Position numbers and translations under genes: made by a program
From: Streptomyces paradoxus
GTDB taxonomy: Bacteria; Actinomycetota; Actinomycetes; Streptomycetales; Streptomycetaceae
Assembly (NCBI RefSeq): GCF_014202475.1
Contig: NZ_JACHGV010000003.1
Location: forward strand, 162,239 to 226,238
Length of the DNA: 64,000 nucleotides
Reading direction: 5' to 3'
The notes under the pieces: generated by a model
What the model was told of the DNA's origin: nothing
Seen by the model: only the letters and a program-made list of their open reading frames with translations
Databases searched by the model: none
Part shown: positions 63,787 through 64,000 of the stretch, piece after piece
Layout of the letters: every line of letters begins with the position of its first letter
Numbering within the stretch: position 1 is the first letter of the stretch

Positions 63787-64000
63787 CGCGCACCCCTCTC
63801 GTTGGTCCACGGGGTGTAGGTGACCGGCTCACGGTCCACCCAGGCACGCAGCGACAGCGCGGCCCGTCCCGCCTCGTGTCCGTCATCGAGGATCCCGGCG
63901 AGGATGACCTGCGCATCCCTCGCCCGGTGCACCAGAAGACGGGCGTAGGCGCGTTCGTCTGCGTCGGTCAAGCCCGGCAGCGGAAGATCCAGCGCGTCAT
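63783..64000 (-). CDS. Small AICE protein, 5' end beyond window
   Basis: The frame read from the window end gives DALDLPLPGLTDADERAYARLLVHRARDAQVILAG and ends ...VTYTPWTNERGAR at 63783, overlapping the DUF2637 GTG. The start is beyond 64000. It is hydrophilic and mostly helical, with no recognisable motif. It belongs to the same coupled operon, upstream of the DUF2637 gene. Confidence 0.7.
   Translation of the reverse strand, partial: DALDLPLPGLTDADERAYARLLVHRARDAQVILAGILDDGHEAGRAALSLRAWVDREPVTYTPWTNERGAR

Overview
The window is typical Streptomyces chromosome: very high G+C, strong third-position GC bias, many GTG starts, stop/start-overlapping operons, and a gene set known from this genus. 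Three blocks match what I recall of Streptomyces coelicolor: a second, partial NADH-dehydrogenase (nuo) operon; a 2-oxoacid:ferredoxin oxidoreductase pair next to it; and an SLP1-type element in tRNA-Tyr. This rests on protein motifs and gene order, not on a database search.

Layout. (1) 1-3190: a cut GntR regulator with a perfect palindrome at its start, a degenerate 33-bp tandem repeat array, an M56 metallopeptidase and fumarylacetoacetase. (2) 3501-13957: a surface-glycan cluster of a DegT-type aminotransferase, a MOP-type flippase with a long C-terminal extension, a GT-C-like membrane protein, a small membrane protein and a GH26-like hydrolase on +, then a polysaccharide deacetylase, a GT2 glycosyltransferase and a CelD/FemAB-like acyltransferase on -. 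(3) 14129-31034: housekeeping and accessory genes, including a HAD phosphatase, a LysM/transglycosylase protein under a c-di-AMP (ydaO) riboswitch, polyprenyl diphosphate synthase, a lipoprotein-like protein with an ABC exporter, a flavoprotein, amidase, TPR protein, M28 aminopeptidase, a divergent VOC/CGNR pair, HxlR regulators beside an MFS pump and a QOR-like reductase, and RarD. (4) 31065-48290: korBA, a response regulator with two paralogous histidine kinases, and nuoA-B-C-H-I-J-K-L-M-N. The nuo operon lacks nuoD, E, F and G, and its NuoC carries about 300 extra low-complexity residues with five RRxRS motifs. (5) 48572-52583: HtpX, YccF, an APC permease, a GlsB-like protein and YajQ. (6) 52804-64000: tRNA-Tyr followed by the left end of an actinomycete integrative and conjugative element (AICE).

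The AICE reads right to left on the minus strand: a small gene cut by the window end, a frameshifted DUF2637 gene, an RRQRL zinc protein, a basic spread-like protein, the FtsK/TraB translocase, a small membrane protein, a C5 cytosine methylase, a prim-pol, a small protein, a DUF3631 ATPase, excisionase and integrase. It carries two short-repeat arrays that no gene explains. One has 14 GTGGCGG copies at the end of the DUF3631 gene (candidate origin). The other has six CTTGTC hexamers exactly 12 bp apart just downstream of tra (candidate clt transfer locus). The right end (attR, regulator) lies outside the window.

The most interesting points are these two arrays, the shared palindromic leaderless promoter at 26164-26182, the NuoC repeat tail, the 98-bp identical block in the kinase pair, and the 4-bp duplication that breaks the DUF2637 gene.
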